From contig NZ_FOZP01000003.1 of NCBI RefSeq assembly GCF_900116115.1, forward strand, positions 186,001-250,000: DNA of 64,000 bases. Reading direction: 5' to 3'. The DNA is from Lutibacter maritimus. Lineage in GTDB: Bacteria > Bacteroidota > Bacteroidia > Flavobacteriales > Flavobacteriaceae. This document shows, piece by piece, positions 45,025 through 54,184 of the stretch. The position numbers and the translations under genes were made by a program. The notes under the pieces are model-generated. The model was not told the DNA's origin. It saw nothing but the letters and a program-made list of their open reading frames with translations, and searched no databases. The stretch's first letter is position 1. Every line of letters starts with the position of its first letter.

Positions 45025-45384
45025 CTATTTTTTATCATCTTCATTTAAAAATGAATAGAGTATAGATTGCAGTATTGATAATAAGATGCTAAATAAAAGT
45101 GCTGTCCAAAACCCTGCAACCTCAAATCCATCAACAAAATAACTTGCTAATAAAATTATGATGGCATTTATTACCAATAAAAATAAGCCCAAAGTTAAAA
45201 TGGTGGCTGGCAATGTTAAGATTATTAAAATGGGTTTTACCGTAATTCTTAAAAAAGCAAGTACAATAGCTAAAAACAAAGCACTTACAAAATTAGTAAC
45301 GGTAACTCCTGGTAAAAAATTTGCTATTACAACTACCGCAACAGCAGTTAAAAGCATTCTTAAGATAGTTTTCATTATATTCAT
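45025..45384 (-). CDS. Phage holin-like (YvlD family) membrane protein
   Basis: This 119-residue protein has four hydrophobic segments with short loops (for example FVSALFLAIVLAFLRI and LGLFLLVINAIIILLASYFV). This matches the four-TM YvlD/mycobacterial holin-like family, which is widespread and not a true phage lysis gene. An internal ATG at 45375 is an equally plausible start. It lies between tig and the alpha/beta hydrolase. Confidence 0.8.
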   Translation of the reverse strand: MNIMKTILRMLLTAVAVVVIANFLPGVTVTNFVSALFLAIVLAFLRITVKPILIILTLPATILTLGLFLLVINAIIILLASYFVDGFEVAGFWTALLFSILLSILQSILYSFLNEDDKK

Positions 45385-45432
45385 TTATAATTATAAACTA
45401 TAAACTTAACTATAATTATGCCATTTTGCTAA

Positions 45433-46197
45433 TTAGTTTAAAAAAGAAATCACTTCACTATAAAACTGTGTTGGATTTTCAGCATGAAGCCAATGTCCTG
45501 CATTTTTGACAGTTACTATTTTTGCATTTGCAAAATGTGCGTTTATTAACGGAATTTCTTCTGAAGTGATATAATTAGAATTTTCACCTTTTAAAAATAA
45601 TGTTGGTCCATCAAAATGCGTAAATGATGGTAAGGCTTCGCCTACTTCACTGTTATTTACGGTTAAACTATGTAAATTAAAACGAAAAGCTAACGTTTGT
45701 TTATTTTTTCTGAAGACATTTTTTAACATAAATTGCAACACACCTTCATCTTTCATATAAATTCTTAAAGCTTCCTCTACTTTGCTTCTGGTATTATGCA
45801 ATGAAAAATTAACTGAATTTAATGCAGCTAAAATTGATTGATGATGTGGCTCGTAATATTTTGGGCTGATATCAGCAATGATTAGTTTATCAACCAATTC
45901 TGGATACGTAACAGCAAATAACATCGCTACTTTTCCACCCATTGAGTGGCCTAACAATAGTACTTTTTCTAATTTATAATGTTGAATATAAGCATACAAA
46001 TCTTCAGCTAAAAGTTCATAATCAAAATAATCGGAATGAAAACTTCTACCGTGATTGCGCTGATCTATTAAGTGAACTTCATAATTTTCAGAAAACTGAT
46101 TTCCCAACGTTTTCCAATTATCACTCATTCCAAAATAGCCGTGCAAAATTAAAAATGGATGACCTTTTCCTAAAATTGTTGAATGTAATAATTGCAT
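45433..46197 (-). CDS. Alpha/beta hydrolase (YbfF/esterase-like)
   Basis: This 254-residue soluble hydrolase has the oxyanion region LILHGYFGMSDNW, DQRNHGRS and nucleophile S85 in LLGHSMGGK. The catalytic His lies in GHWLHAENP near the C-terminus. The fold is that of small esterases and thioesterases such as E. coli YbfF; the substrate cannot be predicted. It starts 61 nt upstream of the REP-like hairpin, which lies between it and pdxJ. Confidence 0.88.
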   Translation of the reverse strand: MQLLHSTILGKGHPFLILHGYFGMSDNWKTLGNQFSENYEVHLIDQRNHGRSFHSDYFDYELLAEDLYAYIQHYKLEKVLLLGHSMGGKVAMLFAVTYPELVDKLIIADISPKYYEPHHQSILAALNSVNFSLHNTRSKVEEALRIYMKDEGVLQFMLKNVFRKNKQTLAFRFNLHSLTVNNSEVGEALPSFTHFDGPTLFLKGENSNYITSEEIPLINAHFANAKIVTVKNAGHWLHAENPTQFYSEVISFLN

Positions 46198-46230
46198 GTA
46201 CTTGCTAATTTTTGAGTTTCAAAAAAAGAG

Positions 46231-46250
46231 ATTCCTGCCTTGGCAGGAAT
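46231..46250. repeat. REP-like hairpin with ATTCCTGCC arms
   Basis: ATTCCTGCC-TT-GGCAGGAAT (9-bp arms, 46231-46250) is followed by GAC. This is the core of a palindromic repeat seen in many bacterial genomes. It lies 9 nt past the pdxJ stop (minus strand) and could also end that transcript. Confidence 0.65.
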
Positions 46251-46258
46251 GACAATTT

Positions 46259-46978
46259 TTATTTAGAACTTAATCTATATTTATACATATTCACCACATT
46301 TTCTAATCCTAAATATAATGATTCAGAAATTAAAGCATGTCCAATAGAAACTTCTAATAAATTGGGAACATTTTCTGCAAAAAACTGAATATTATCCAAA
46401 CTTAAATCGTGTCCCGCATTAATACCTAAACCAAGTTGTGTAGCTAAAATGGCGCTTTTTGTAAACGGCTCAATAGCTTTTTTGTTACCTAAAGCAAATT
46501 GTGTAGCGTATTCTTCGGTGTATAATTCAATTCTATCGGCTCCTGTAGTTGCAGCTGCTTCAATAAGTTTGCTGTTTGTATCAATAAAAATAGAAGTTCT
46601 AATACCTTTTAACTTAAATTCTGCAATGATTTCTTTTAAAAACGATTGATGTGTAATAGTATCCCAACCAGCATTAGACGTAACTGCATCAACTGCATCT
46701 GGCACTAAAGTAACTTGTGTTGGACGAATGGCTAACACCATTTCCATAAATTTTGGAATTGGATTTCCTTCAATATTAAATTCTGTGGTAACCACTTTTT
46801 TTAAATCGTAGGCATCTTGATATCTAATATGACGTTCATCGGGTCTTGGGTGAATAGTAATTCCTTCAGCACCAAAACTTTCAATATCACAAGCAACTTT
46901 TACCACATTTGGAAAATCTCCTCCACGTGAATTCCTTAAAGTTGCAATTTTATTTACATTTACGCTTAACTTTGTCAT
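46259..46978 (-). CDS. pdxJ: Pyridoxine 5'-phosphate synthase
   Basis: At 239 residues it is a full-length TIM-barrel enzyme. LSVNVNKIATLRNSRGG is the family start, and GITIHPRPDERHI and the phosphate-binding ISIGHALISESL end region are conserved. It condenses 1-deoxyxylulose 5-phosphate and amino-oxo-propyl phosphate in the vitamin B6 pathway. A minus-strand -7 box TAAATTTG at 47007-47014 stands back to back with the promoter of the CBS gene. Confidence 0.96.
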   Translation of the reverse strand: MTKLSVNVNKIATLRNSRGGDFPNVVKVACDIESFGAEGITIHPRPDERHIRYQDAYDLKKVVTTEFNIEGNPIPKFMEMVLAIRPTQVTLVPDAVDAVTSNAGWDTITHQSFLKEIIAEFKLKGIRTSIFIDTNSKLIEAAATTGADRIELYTEEYATQFALGNKKAIEPFTKSAILATQLGLGINAGHDLSLDNIQFFAENVPNLLEVSIGHALISESLYLGLENVVNMYKYRLSSK

Positions 46979-47006
46979 TTTTAATACCTTTTATGAAATG
47001 AGTTGG

Positions 47007-47047
47007 CAAATTTACGAACTAAGAATATGTTTTTGGTTTTATTTTTG
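47007..47047. promoter_or_regulatory. Divergent -7 boxes of pdxJ and the CBS gene
   Basis: Minus-strand TAAATTTG at 47007-47014 points to pdxJ, and plus-strand TATTTTTG at 47040-47047 points to the CBS gene and the envelope cluster. Confidence 0.5.
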
Positions 47048-47075
47048 ATTAATTTGTACTATAATACAAAACTAA

Positions 47076-47732
47076 ATGGAAACTACCCCATATATTTTAA
47101 ATGATTTAAAAGCCTTTTCTCTTGAAAATACAATTGAAGAAGCAAAGCTATTGTTTGATGAAACCTCATTTTCACATTTTCCAGTTTTACAAAACAATCA
47201 ATTGATTGGTTTAATTTCTGAAGAATCTATTAAAGACCTTGAAGAAAATGAGAAAGAAATTGGCTATTTTCAATATTTATTTAGCCATTTTCATATTCAA
47301 AAAAACAGTAACTTGTTAGATGTTTTAGGTGTTTTTGCTAGTAATAATACTAATTTAATTCCTGTAACTGATAACAACGACTATGTTGGTTATTATGAAA
47401 TTAATGATATTCTTCAACTAATTAATGACACTCCGTTTTTAAAAAGCGAAGGTGTTGTAATATTGTTAGAAAAAGAAACTGGCGGCTATTCATTTAGTGA
47501 AATTTGTCAAATAGTTGAGTCTAACAATGCAAAAATTGTTGGTTTGTTTGTGTCGGAATCTAGCGCAACTACTGTAAAAATTACAGTAAAAATTAATTCA
47601 AATGAAATTAATGAAATATTACAATCATTTAGACGCTATAATTACACCATTCTTTCCTCTCATAAAGAAGATTTTTTTATAGAAGACTTAAAAGAAAGAT
47701 CTAATTATTTACAAAAATATTTAAACATATAG
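47076..47732 (+). CDS. CBS-domain protein
   Basis: This 218-residue protein has two CBS repeats (about 1-60 and 70-130: SHFPVLQNNQLIGLISEESI and NTNLIPVTDNNDYVGYYEI). They are followed by an ACT-like or CBS-fused C-terminal region (about 135-210). CBS pairs bind adenosine nucleotides. It is a constant neighbour of nadK in Flavobacteriia, starting only 2 nt before it, so it may sense adenylate energy state or NAD(P), but this is inference. Confidence 0.87.
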   Translation: METTPYILNDLKAFSLENTIEEAKLLFDETSFSHFPVLQNNQLIGLISEESIKDLEENEKEIGYFQYLFSHFHIQKNSNLLDVLGVFASNNTNLIPVTDNNDYVGYYEINDILQLINDTPFLKSEGVVILLEKETGGYSFSEICQIVESNNAKIVGLFVSESSATTVKITVKINSNEINEILQSFRRYNYTILSSHKEDFFIEDLKERSNYLQKYLNI

Positions 47733-47734
47733 CT

Positions 47735-48616
47735 ATGAAGGTAGCCATTTATGGGCAATATTATAAGCCTGAAGACAAAGAATATCTTAAAGAACTTTTT
47801 CTGCTTTTAGAAAAAAATTCTATTGAGTATATTATAGAAAATCATTACTATACAGGCTTAAAAAAAGAAATTGATTTAAAAAATGTTGTTACCTTTTCTT
47901 CACACAAAGATTTAAATGAATCATTTAATTTTATGATTACCATTGGTGGTGATGGAACTATTTTAAGAGCTGTAACTTATATACGAAACTCCAACATACC
48001 AATTGTTGGTATTAATACAGGACGTTTAGGCTTTTTAGCCACTGTTCAAAAAGATGAAATAAACAATGCTATTGAGCAACTTTTAAGTAAAAACTACAAA
48101 ATTAAAGAACGCTCTTTATTAAGCGTTACTACCAATCCACCAATAAAAAGCTTAAAATCATTAAATTTTGCTTTAAATGAAGTTTCGGTAAGTCGTAAAA
48201 ATACCGCATCTATGATTACCATTGAAACCTTAATCGATGAAGAATATTTAAATTCATATTGGTCTGATGGATTAATCATTTGTACTCCAACTGGCTCTAC
48301 GGGTTATTCATTAAGTTGTGGCGGACCAATAATAACGCCGCAAGCAAAAAGTTTTGCAATAACACCAATTGCTCCGCACAATTTAAATGCACGGCCAATG
48401 GTTGTTCCTGATGAAACAACAATTTCATTAAAAATTAGCGGACGTGAAGATGAATTTTTTTTATCGCTTGATTCTAGAATAGTTTCGGTAAATAATGCTA
48501 CTGAAGTGTGTATTAAAAAAGCTGCTTTTAGCTTAAAAATGATTCAAATTAACAATCAAACCTTTATAAAAACATTACGCGAAAAATTATTATGGGGACA
48601 AGATACCCGTAACTAA
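47735..48616 (+). CDS. nadK: NAD kinase
   Basis: At 293 residues it is full length. The catalytic GGDGT is at 71-75, with the NEVSVSR strand and the glycine-rich TPTGSTGYSLSCGGP substrate loop. It phosphorylates NAD to NADP in the cytoplasm. It begins 2 nt after the CBS gene. It precedes the outer-membrane cluster with a separate promoter in between. Confidence 0.95.
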   Translation: MKVAIYGQYYKPEDKEYLKELFLLLEKNSIEYIIENHYYTGLKKEIDLKNVVTFSSHKDLNESFNFMITIGGDGTILRAVTYIRNSNIPIVGINTGRLGFLATVQKDEINNAIEQLLSKNYKIKERSLLSVTTNPPIKSLKSLNFALNEVSVSRKNTASMITIETLIDEEYLNSYWSDGLIICTPTGSTGYSLSCGGPIITPQAKSFAITPIAPHNLNARPMVVPDETTISLKISGREDEFFLSLDSRIVSVNNATEVCIKKAAFSLKMIQINNQTFIKTLREKLLWGQDTRN

Positions 48617-48712
48617 ATTAATATTAGCACTAAGTTATACCACAATAAAGTAACGTTTATGTTGTTAATCAAAAAAGACATTGTATAACTTCAATAAGCA
48701 AATAGATTTATT

Positions 48713-48720
48713 TATATTTG
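48713..48720 (+). promoter_or_regulatory. -7 box of the porG-uppS-bamA unit
   Basis: TATATTTG ends 15 nt before the ATG at 48736. An alternative TTG start at 48718 lies inside the box and is excluded. Confidence 0.55.
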
Positions 48721-48735
48721 CACGCTAAAATATTT

Positions 48736-49416
48736 ATGAAAAAAATAATTATCTTTTTTATACTCAGCTGTATAACTATTACATCTAAGGCGCAACTTTA
48801 CGAAGCAGGAATATTTGTAGGTGGCAGCAATTATATTGGAGATATAGGTTCAGAATATTATATTAAGCCAAATAGTTTAATGGGAGGTGTTATTTTTAAG
48901 TGGAATTCAAATTCGCGTGTAGCTTTTAGAGGGACTTTTACCTATGCTCAAATAAAGGCTGATGACAAAGATGCTACCAACAGAGCTCGTTACTACAGAG
49001 GTATTGGTTTTACAAACACCATAAAAGAATTAGCAGTTGGTTTAGAATTTAATTACTTTGAATACGACTTAAGTGATTTTAGAAAAACTCATACACCATA
49101 CATCCTTTTAGAATTAGCTGCGTTTAACTACAGCATAGTTACCAAAGAAACCGGAGTAGAACAATATGAATATAGTTCAAATACCTCTTTTGCTATTCCT
49201 TTTGGTTTAGGCTATAAAACTAAATTAGGCGGTGGCTTTGCTATAGCAGCTGAAGTAAGAGCCAGATATACATTTGTTAACGATATAGATTATAATAATA
49301 ACAATATAAACTCATTAACATTTGGAAATCCAAATAGTAATGATTGGTACGTTTTAAGTGGTATTTCTTTAGTGTACACTTTTGGAAGACCCCCTTGTTA
49401 TGTGACGCCTTATTAA
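48736..49416 (+). CDS. porG: DUF6089 outer-membrane protein, PorG homologue (type IX secretion)
   Basis: This beta-barrel protein of about 226 residues has a signal peptide (IIFFILSCITITSKAQ). The start YEAGIFVGGSNYIGDIG and aromatic-ended strands such as VLSGISLVYTFGRPPCY are typical of DUF6089/PorG. The PorG type IX secretion subunit links outer-membrane and periplasmic parts of the machine. The position between nadK and uppS-bamA is constant in Flavobacteriia. Its stop overlaps the uppS ATG (TAATG). Confidence 0.88.
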   Translation: MKKIIIFFILSCITITSKAQLYEAGIFVGGSNYIGDIGSEYYIKPNSLMGGVIFKWNSNSRVAFRGTFTYAQIKADDKDATNRARYYRGIGFTNTIKELAVGLEFNYFEYDLSDFRKTHTPYILLELAAFNYSIVTKETGVEQYEYSSNTSFAIPFGLGYKTKLGGGFAIAAEVRARYTFVNDIDYNNNNINSLTFGNPNSNDWYVLSGISLVYTFGRPPCYVTPY

Positions 49417-50177
49417 TGGAAAATTTAAAATTAAAAATACAAGAGCACAATGTTCCAAACCACATAGCCATTATTATGGATGGCAATGGAAGATGGGCGA
49501 AACAAAAAGGACAACCACGCGTTTTTGGACATAAAAATGGTGTAGATTCTGTTAGAGATGTTATTGAAGGCTGTGCTGAAATTGGAATTAAATTTTTAAC
49601 ACTGTATGCTTTTTCTACGGAAAATTGGAACCGTCCAAAAATAGAAGTTAAAACTTTAATGTCTTTACTAGTTTCATCACTAAAAAAAGAACTAAAAACA
49701 CTTCAAAAAAACAATATTAAACTCAATACAATCGGAAACTTAAATGACCTTCCCAAAGGCGCTCAAAAAGAGCTACTTGAAGTTATTGAAAAAACTAAAA
49801 ATAATACAACTTTAACATTAACGTTAGCCCTTAGCTATGGGTCGCGCCATGAAATTGTTAATGTTATCAAAAATATATCAAAAAAAGTTGTTAATAATGA
49901 GATGACGATTGAAGAAATTAATGAAAATATTATTAATAATCATTTATATACGTTTTCTTTGCCTGATGTTGATTTTATGATCCGCACAAGTGGAGAAAAA
50001 AGAATCAGCAATTTTTTATTATGGCAAATAGCCTACGCAGAATTGTATTTTACAAATACGCTTTGGCCAGATTTTAGAAAAGAAAACCTTTTCAACGCCG
50101 TAATAGAGTATCAAAATAGAGAAAGACGATTTGGTAAAACAAGTGAACAAATTGAAAAAATCAATGAACAAAATTAA
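49416..50177 (+). CDS. uppS: Undecaprenyl pyrophosphate synthase (cis-prenyltransferase)
   Basis: At 253 residues it has the family length. HIAIIMDGNGRWA (catalytic D22) is followed by FSTENWNRP, LALSYGSRHE and DFMIRTSGEKRISNFLLWQIAYAELYFT. It makes the C55 lipid carrier for wall and surface polymers. The start at 49416 overlaps the porG stop. The stop at 50177 overlaps the bamA start by 14 nt, so three genes are coupled. Confidence 0.95.
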   Translation: MENLKLKIQEHNVPNHIAIIMDGNGRWAKQKGQPRVFGHKNGVDSVRDVIEGCAEIGIKFLTLYAFSTENWNRPKIEVKTLMSLLVSSLKKELKTLQKNNIKLNTIGNLNDLPKGAQKELLEVIEKTKNNTTLTLTLALSYGSRHEIVNVIKNISKKVVNNEMTIEEINENIINNHLYTFSLPDVDFMIRTSGEKRISNFLLWQIAYAELYFTNTLWPDFRKENLFNAVIEYQNRERRFGKTSEQIEKINEQN

Positions 50178-52725
50178 AATAGCCCTTTTACTTTTTACAA
50201 TTATTACATCCGTTAATATAGCAGTCTCACAAGAAGTTGAGAATACCATTGTAAAAAATGTTGAAATTAAAAACGACTCAATTAAGCGAGATTCCATTTT
50301 ACCAATCAAAAATACAGCACCTTTTCTAAAAGATAATTCATACGAATTAGGTGGTATTACAGTAACAGGTTTACGCAAATTTGAAGAAGAAACAGTAAAA
50401 GTTTATACAGGTTTACTTGTTGGACAGGAAATAAAATTACCTGGAGACAAACTTACAAGCGCCATTAAAAAATTGTATGAAACCAAACAATTTAGCAATG
50501 TTGATGTATACATTTCTAAAATTGATGGCAACACAGCTTATTTAGAGTTTGAAGTTGAAGAACTACCGCAATTAAACAACATAAAAATAACAGGCGTAAA
50601 AGAAAGCAAAGCAAAAGAATTACAAAAAGATGCTGAACTAAAAAAAGGCGCTATGGTAACAGACAATTTAATTGTTACCACAACAAATTATTTTAAAAAG
50701 AAATACCAAGAAAAAGGATTCTTAAAAACAAAAGTAACTTTAGATACGAAACCAGATACCTCATCGGTAAATACAGTAAATATGTTAGTTCATATTGACA
50801 AAGGTGAAAAAGTAAAAATTAAAAATATCACCTTTACTGGTAACGAAGCTTTCTCTGATAAAAAATTAAGAAAATCACTTAAAAAAACAAAAAAAGCAGT
50901 TCTTGGTAGGTTTTGGAAAACATCCAAATATATTGAATCTAACTTTCAAGAAGACTTAGAGAAACTAATTGAAACGTATAGCGAAAAGGGTCATAGAGAT
51001 GCACGTGTTGTTGACCATACAATGACTTGGAACGATGACAATACTTTAAACTTAAATATTGAAGTTGAAGAAGGTAAAAAATATATTTTTGGTGATATTA
51101 AATTCTTAGGAAACAGCAAATATACTGATGAACAATTACAAAGAATTTTACGAATTGAAAAAGGTGACACCTACAACGGTAAAATTTTAAAAGAACGTGT
51201 TACTGGAGATGGATCACCAGACTCTGAAGACATAGCAACAGTATACCAAAATAATGGATACTTATTTTCTAGAGTAATGCCCGTTGAAACAAGAGTAAAT
51301 AACGATTCAATTGATGTTGAAATTCGTATTTATGAAGACCAACAAACAAAAATTAAAAAAGTTACTGTAAATGGAAACGACAGAACCAATGACCATGTAA
51401 TTTACAGAGAAATTAGAACTAAACCTGGGTATTTATATAGCAAATCCGATATTATTAGAACCATTAGAGAAATAGGGCAATTAGGCTTTTTTGATGCCGA
51501 ATCTATTACTCCAGATATTCAACCAAATTATAGTGATAAAACTGTTGATATAGATTATACTGTTGCTGAAAAAGGTTCAAGTCAAATTGAATTACAAGGT
51601 GGTTACGGAGGTGGATCATTTATTGGAACACTTGGCTTGTCCTTCAACAACTTTTCAACAAGAAATATTTTCAACAGAAAAGCATACAAACCTTTACCAA
51701 TGGGTGACGGACAAACTTTATCATTACGTTTACAAAAAAGCAGGTATTATACAACCTCAAGTTTTTCATTTATGGAGCCTTGGCTAGGTGGCAAAAAACC
51801 TAAATCATTATCATTCTCTATCTACAATTCAAAACAGTTTAGATATGACTATTACTCTAATAAAGTTGATAAAGACCAACGTTTAAACATTATTGGAGCA
51901 TCAGTTGGCTTAGGACAGCGTTTACAATGGCCAGACAACTATTTTACATTGTCTCAAAGTGTCAGTTACCAATTGTATGACCTAAAAGAATATGGAATGC
52001 GTATTGGTAACTTAACGTTAAGTAATGGTAATTTAAATAATTTAGCATATAACATATCGTTAGGAAGAAACTCTGCAGGCCCAAACCCAATTTTCCCAAA
52101 ATCAGGTTCTGAATTTACCATTGGAGCTAAACTTACCATTCCTTATTCATTATTAAATGAAAAAGATTATACCAATATGGAACTAGCCGAAAAATATAAA
52201 TGGCTAGAGTATTACAAAGCTTTTTTTAAAGGAAAATGGTATACTGCATTAACCAAAGATTTAGTGATAATGACCAATGCTGAATTTGGGTTTTTAGGAA
52301 ATTATAATAAAAAATTAGGCGATTCTCCTTTTGAACGTTACTTTGTTGGTGGAGATGGAATGGCATCTTATCAATTAGATGGTAGAGAAACCATTGCATT
52401 AAGAGGTTATGAAAATGGTAGACTTTCATCTATTGATGGTGGTACTGTTTATAATAAATTCCAACTAGAATTAAGATATCCAATAACATTAAAACCATCA
52501 GCATCAATTTATGCTTTAGGATTTCTTGAAGCGGGTAACTCTTATGATGGGTTTAAGAATTTCAATCCTTTCCAAATGAAAAGATCAGCAGGGCTTGGTT
52601 TAAGAATATTTATGCCTGCCTTTGGTTTATTAGGTATTGATTTTGCTCACGGATTTGATGCATTACCTGGAACAACTGTAAAATCTGGATGGCAAACACA
52701 CTTCATTATAGGACAACAATTTTAA
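50164..52725 (+). CDS. bamA: Outer-membrane protein assembly factor BamA
   Basis: This Omp85-family protein of about 853 residues has a signal peptide (IALLLFTIITSVNIAVSQ). Five POTRA repeats follow (from about residue 50 to 440; GGITVTGLRKFEEETVKVYTG opens the first). The 16-strand barrel has the GxxG-type ends and the VRGF-like loop reading LRGYENG. It inserts beta-barrel proteins in the outer membrane. The ATG at 50164 gives the best signal peptide. It is coupled to uppS. Confidence 0.95.
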   Translation: MNKIKIALLLFTIITSVNIAVSQEVENTIVKNVEIKNDSIKRDSILPIKNTAPFLKDNSYELGGITVTGLRKFEEETVKVYTGLLVGQEIKLPGDKLTSAIKKLYETKQFSNVDVYISKIDGNTAYLEFEVEELPQLNNIKITGVKESKAKELQKDAELKKGAMVTDNLIVTTTNYFKKKYQEKGFLKTKVTLDTKPDTSSVNTVNMLVHIDKGEKVKIKNITFTGNEAFSDKKLRKSLKKTKKAVLGRFWKTSKYIESNFQEDLEKLIETYSEKGHRDARVVDHTMTWNDDNTLNLNIEVEEGKKYIFGDIKFLGNSKYTDEQLQRILRIEKGDTYNGKILKERVTGDGSPDSEDIATVYQNNGYLFSRVMPVETRVNNDSIDVEIRIYEDQQTKIKKVTVNGNDRTNDHVIYREIRTKPGYLYSKSDIIRTIREIGQLGFFDAESITPDIQPNYSDKTVDIDYTVAEKGSSQIELQGGYGGGSFIGTLGLSFNNFSTRNIFNRKAYKPLPMGDGQTLSLRLQKSRYYTTSSFSFMEPWLGGKKPKSLSFSIYNSKQFRYDYYSNKVDKDQRLNIIGASVGLGQRLQWPDNYFTLSQSVSYQLYDLKEYGMRIGNLTLSNGNLNNLAYNISLGRNSAGPNPIFPKSGSEFTIGAKLTIPYSLLNEKDYTNMELAEKYKWLEYYKAFFKGKWYTALTKDLVIMTNAEFGFLGNYNKKLGDSPFERYFVGGDGMASYQLDGRETIALRGYENGRLSSIDGGTVYNKFQLELRYPITLKPSASIYALGFLEAGNSYDGFKNFNPFQMKRSAGLGLRIFMPAFGLLGIDFAHGFDALPGTTVKSGWQTHFIIGQQF

Positions 52726-52791
52726 TGTAAAACAGTTATATTTGTATATGAATAATAAATTGGCACGATTTTTTCTAAATACATTATAGTT

Positions 52792-53577
52792 ATGACAAAA
52801 AATGTTCTTTTACTTGCTTTTCTAATTTTAAGCCTAAATTCAATAGCCCAAAAAGCACAACGAATTGGATATATAGATATGGAGTATATTTTACAAAATA
52901 TACCAGACTATAATGAAGCTCAAAATAAAATAAATGCAAAAGCCATCACTTGGCAAAATAACATTGCGTTGCAACAAAAGGAAATTGAAGATTTAAAAAC
53001 AGAATTAAATAACGAAAAAGCATTATTAACAAAAGAACTAATTGTTGAAAAAGAAGAAGACATTCAAATTAAAGAAACTGAATTAAAAAAATTACAAGAA
53101 ACCTATTTTGGTAGCAATGGTGATTTATTTTTTTTAAGACAGCAGTTAGTACAACCTATTCAGGATTTAGTTTATAACGCTGTTCAAGACATCGCATCAA
53201 AACGTAATTATGATTTTATTTTTGATAAATCAAGCGATTTAATTATGTTATTTTCAAACAAACAATACGATGTTAGTGAACTTGTAATTAGCAGTATTAC
53301 CAGAACTGAAAAATTAAATGAAGTAAAAGCTAAAAGAGAAGCCTTAACAAATAAAGAATCAGCAACTGTTACAAATGATGATGGCGCTACTGAAAATGCA
53401 CTTTCTGAAAGGGAACAAAAAAGAGCTGAATTACAACAAAAACTAGAAGAAAAAAAAGCCGAACAACTTAAAAAAAGAGAAGCTTTAAAGAAAGCTATAG
53501 AAGATAAAAGATTACAAAGAATAAAAGAAATAGAAGAGGCTAAAAAAGCCAAAGAAGCAAAAAAAGAGAATAATTAA
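52792..53577 (+). CDS. Skp/OmpH-like periplasmic chaperone (long form)
   Basis: This 261-residue protein has a signal peptide (VLLLAFLILSLNSIAQ) and the OmpH core (AQRIGYIDMEYILQNIPDYNEAQ...YDFIFDKSSDLIMLF, 19-150). A long charged coiled-coil tail (about 175-261) is rich in Lys, Glu and Gln. Skp trimers carry outer-membrane proteins to BamA. The tail is unusual in length and may enlarge the chaperone arms. It lies 66 nt after bamA. Confidence 0.9.
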   Translation: MTKNVLLLAFLILSLNSIAQKAQRIGYIDMEYILQNIPDYNEAQNKINAKAITWQNNIALQQKEIEDLKTELNNEKALLTKELIVEKEEDIQIKETELKKLQETYFGSNGDLFFLRQQLVQPIQDLVYNAVQDIASKRNYDFIFDKSSDLIMLFSNKQYDVSELVISSITRTEKLNEVKAKREALTNKESATVTNDDGATENALSEREQKRAELQQKLEEKKAEQLKKREALKKAIEDKRLQRIKEIEEAKKAKEAKKENN

Positions 53578-53597
53578 TTTAAACATCAAGCAAAAAA

Positions 53598-54098
53598 ATG
53601 AAAAATTTTAAAACTTTATTACTAATTGCAATAGTAACTTTAGGGTTAAACACAGTACAAGCACAAACAAAAGTTGCTCATATTAATACTGATTTACTAT
53701 TAAGTTTAATGCCAGAAACAAAAGTATTAAATGCTGATTTAGAAAAACTAAGCAAAACATACGAAAACGAACTAAAAGCCGAAAGTGATAAATTTACAGC
53801 TAAATTAAAAAAATATGAAGCTGAAGTAAATTCACAAACTGATGAAGTAAACCAACAAAGAGGTGCTGAAGTTGAACAAGATCGTCAAAATCTTTACCAA
53901 GCTTCTCAAGTTGCAAGAGAAGAAATTGCTAAAAAAAGAGATGAGCAATTAAAGCCAATTTTAGACAAAGCTAAAAAAGCTATTGAAGATGTGGCTAAAG
54001 AACAAGGTTTTGTATATGTATTAGACGCTTCAAGTTTAATTGTTGCTAACGGTACAGATTTATTACCTGCAGTAAAAGCTAAATTAGGAATTAAATAA
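53598..54098 (+). CDS. Skp/OmpH-like periplasmic chaperone (short form)
   Basis: This 166-residue protein has a signal peptide (LLLIAIVTLGLNTVQAQ), the OmpH core (TKVAHINTDLLLSLMPETKVLNADLEKL) and the ending EQGFVYVLDASSLI. It is the canonical-length partner of the preceding gene, 20 nt away. Two tandem Skp genes after bamA are normal in Flavobacteriia. Confidence 0.93.
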   Translation: MKNFKTLLLIAIVTLGLNTVQAQTKVAHINTDLLLSLMPETKVLNADLEKLSKTYENELKAESDKFTAKLKKYEAEVNSQTDEVNQQRGAEVEQDRQNLYQASQVAREEIAKKRDEQLKPILDKAKKAIEDVAKEQGFVYVLDASSLIVANGTDLLPAVKAKLGIK

Positions 54099-54124
54099 AT
54101 CTATGATTTATATCTTATAAAACT

Positions 54125-54153
54125 AAATCCCGCTATTTTGCGGGATTTTTTTT
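54125..54153 (+). terminator. Intrinsic terminator after the Skp genes
   Basis: Arms AAATCCCGC/GCGGGATTT with a TATTTT loop and a T-run. It is 27 nt downstream of the second Skp gene. Confidence 0.9.
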
Positions 54154-54184
54154 ACATTTATATTTTACTAAAAATTAGGCATTC

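Noticed and set aside
45025-45384. Prophage remnant because of holin similarity
   Set aside because: YvlD-type four-helix proteins are housekeeping membrane proteins and no other phage genes are near.
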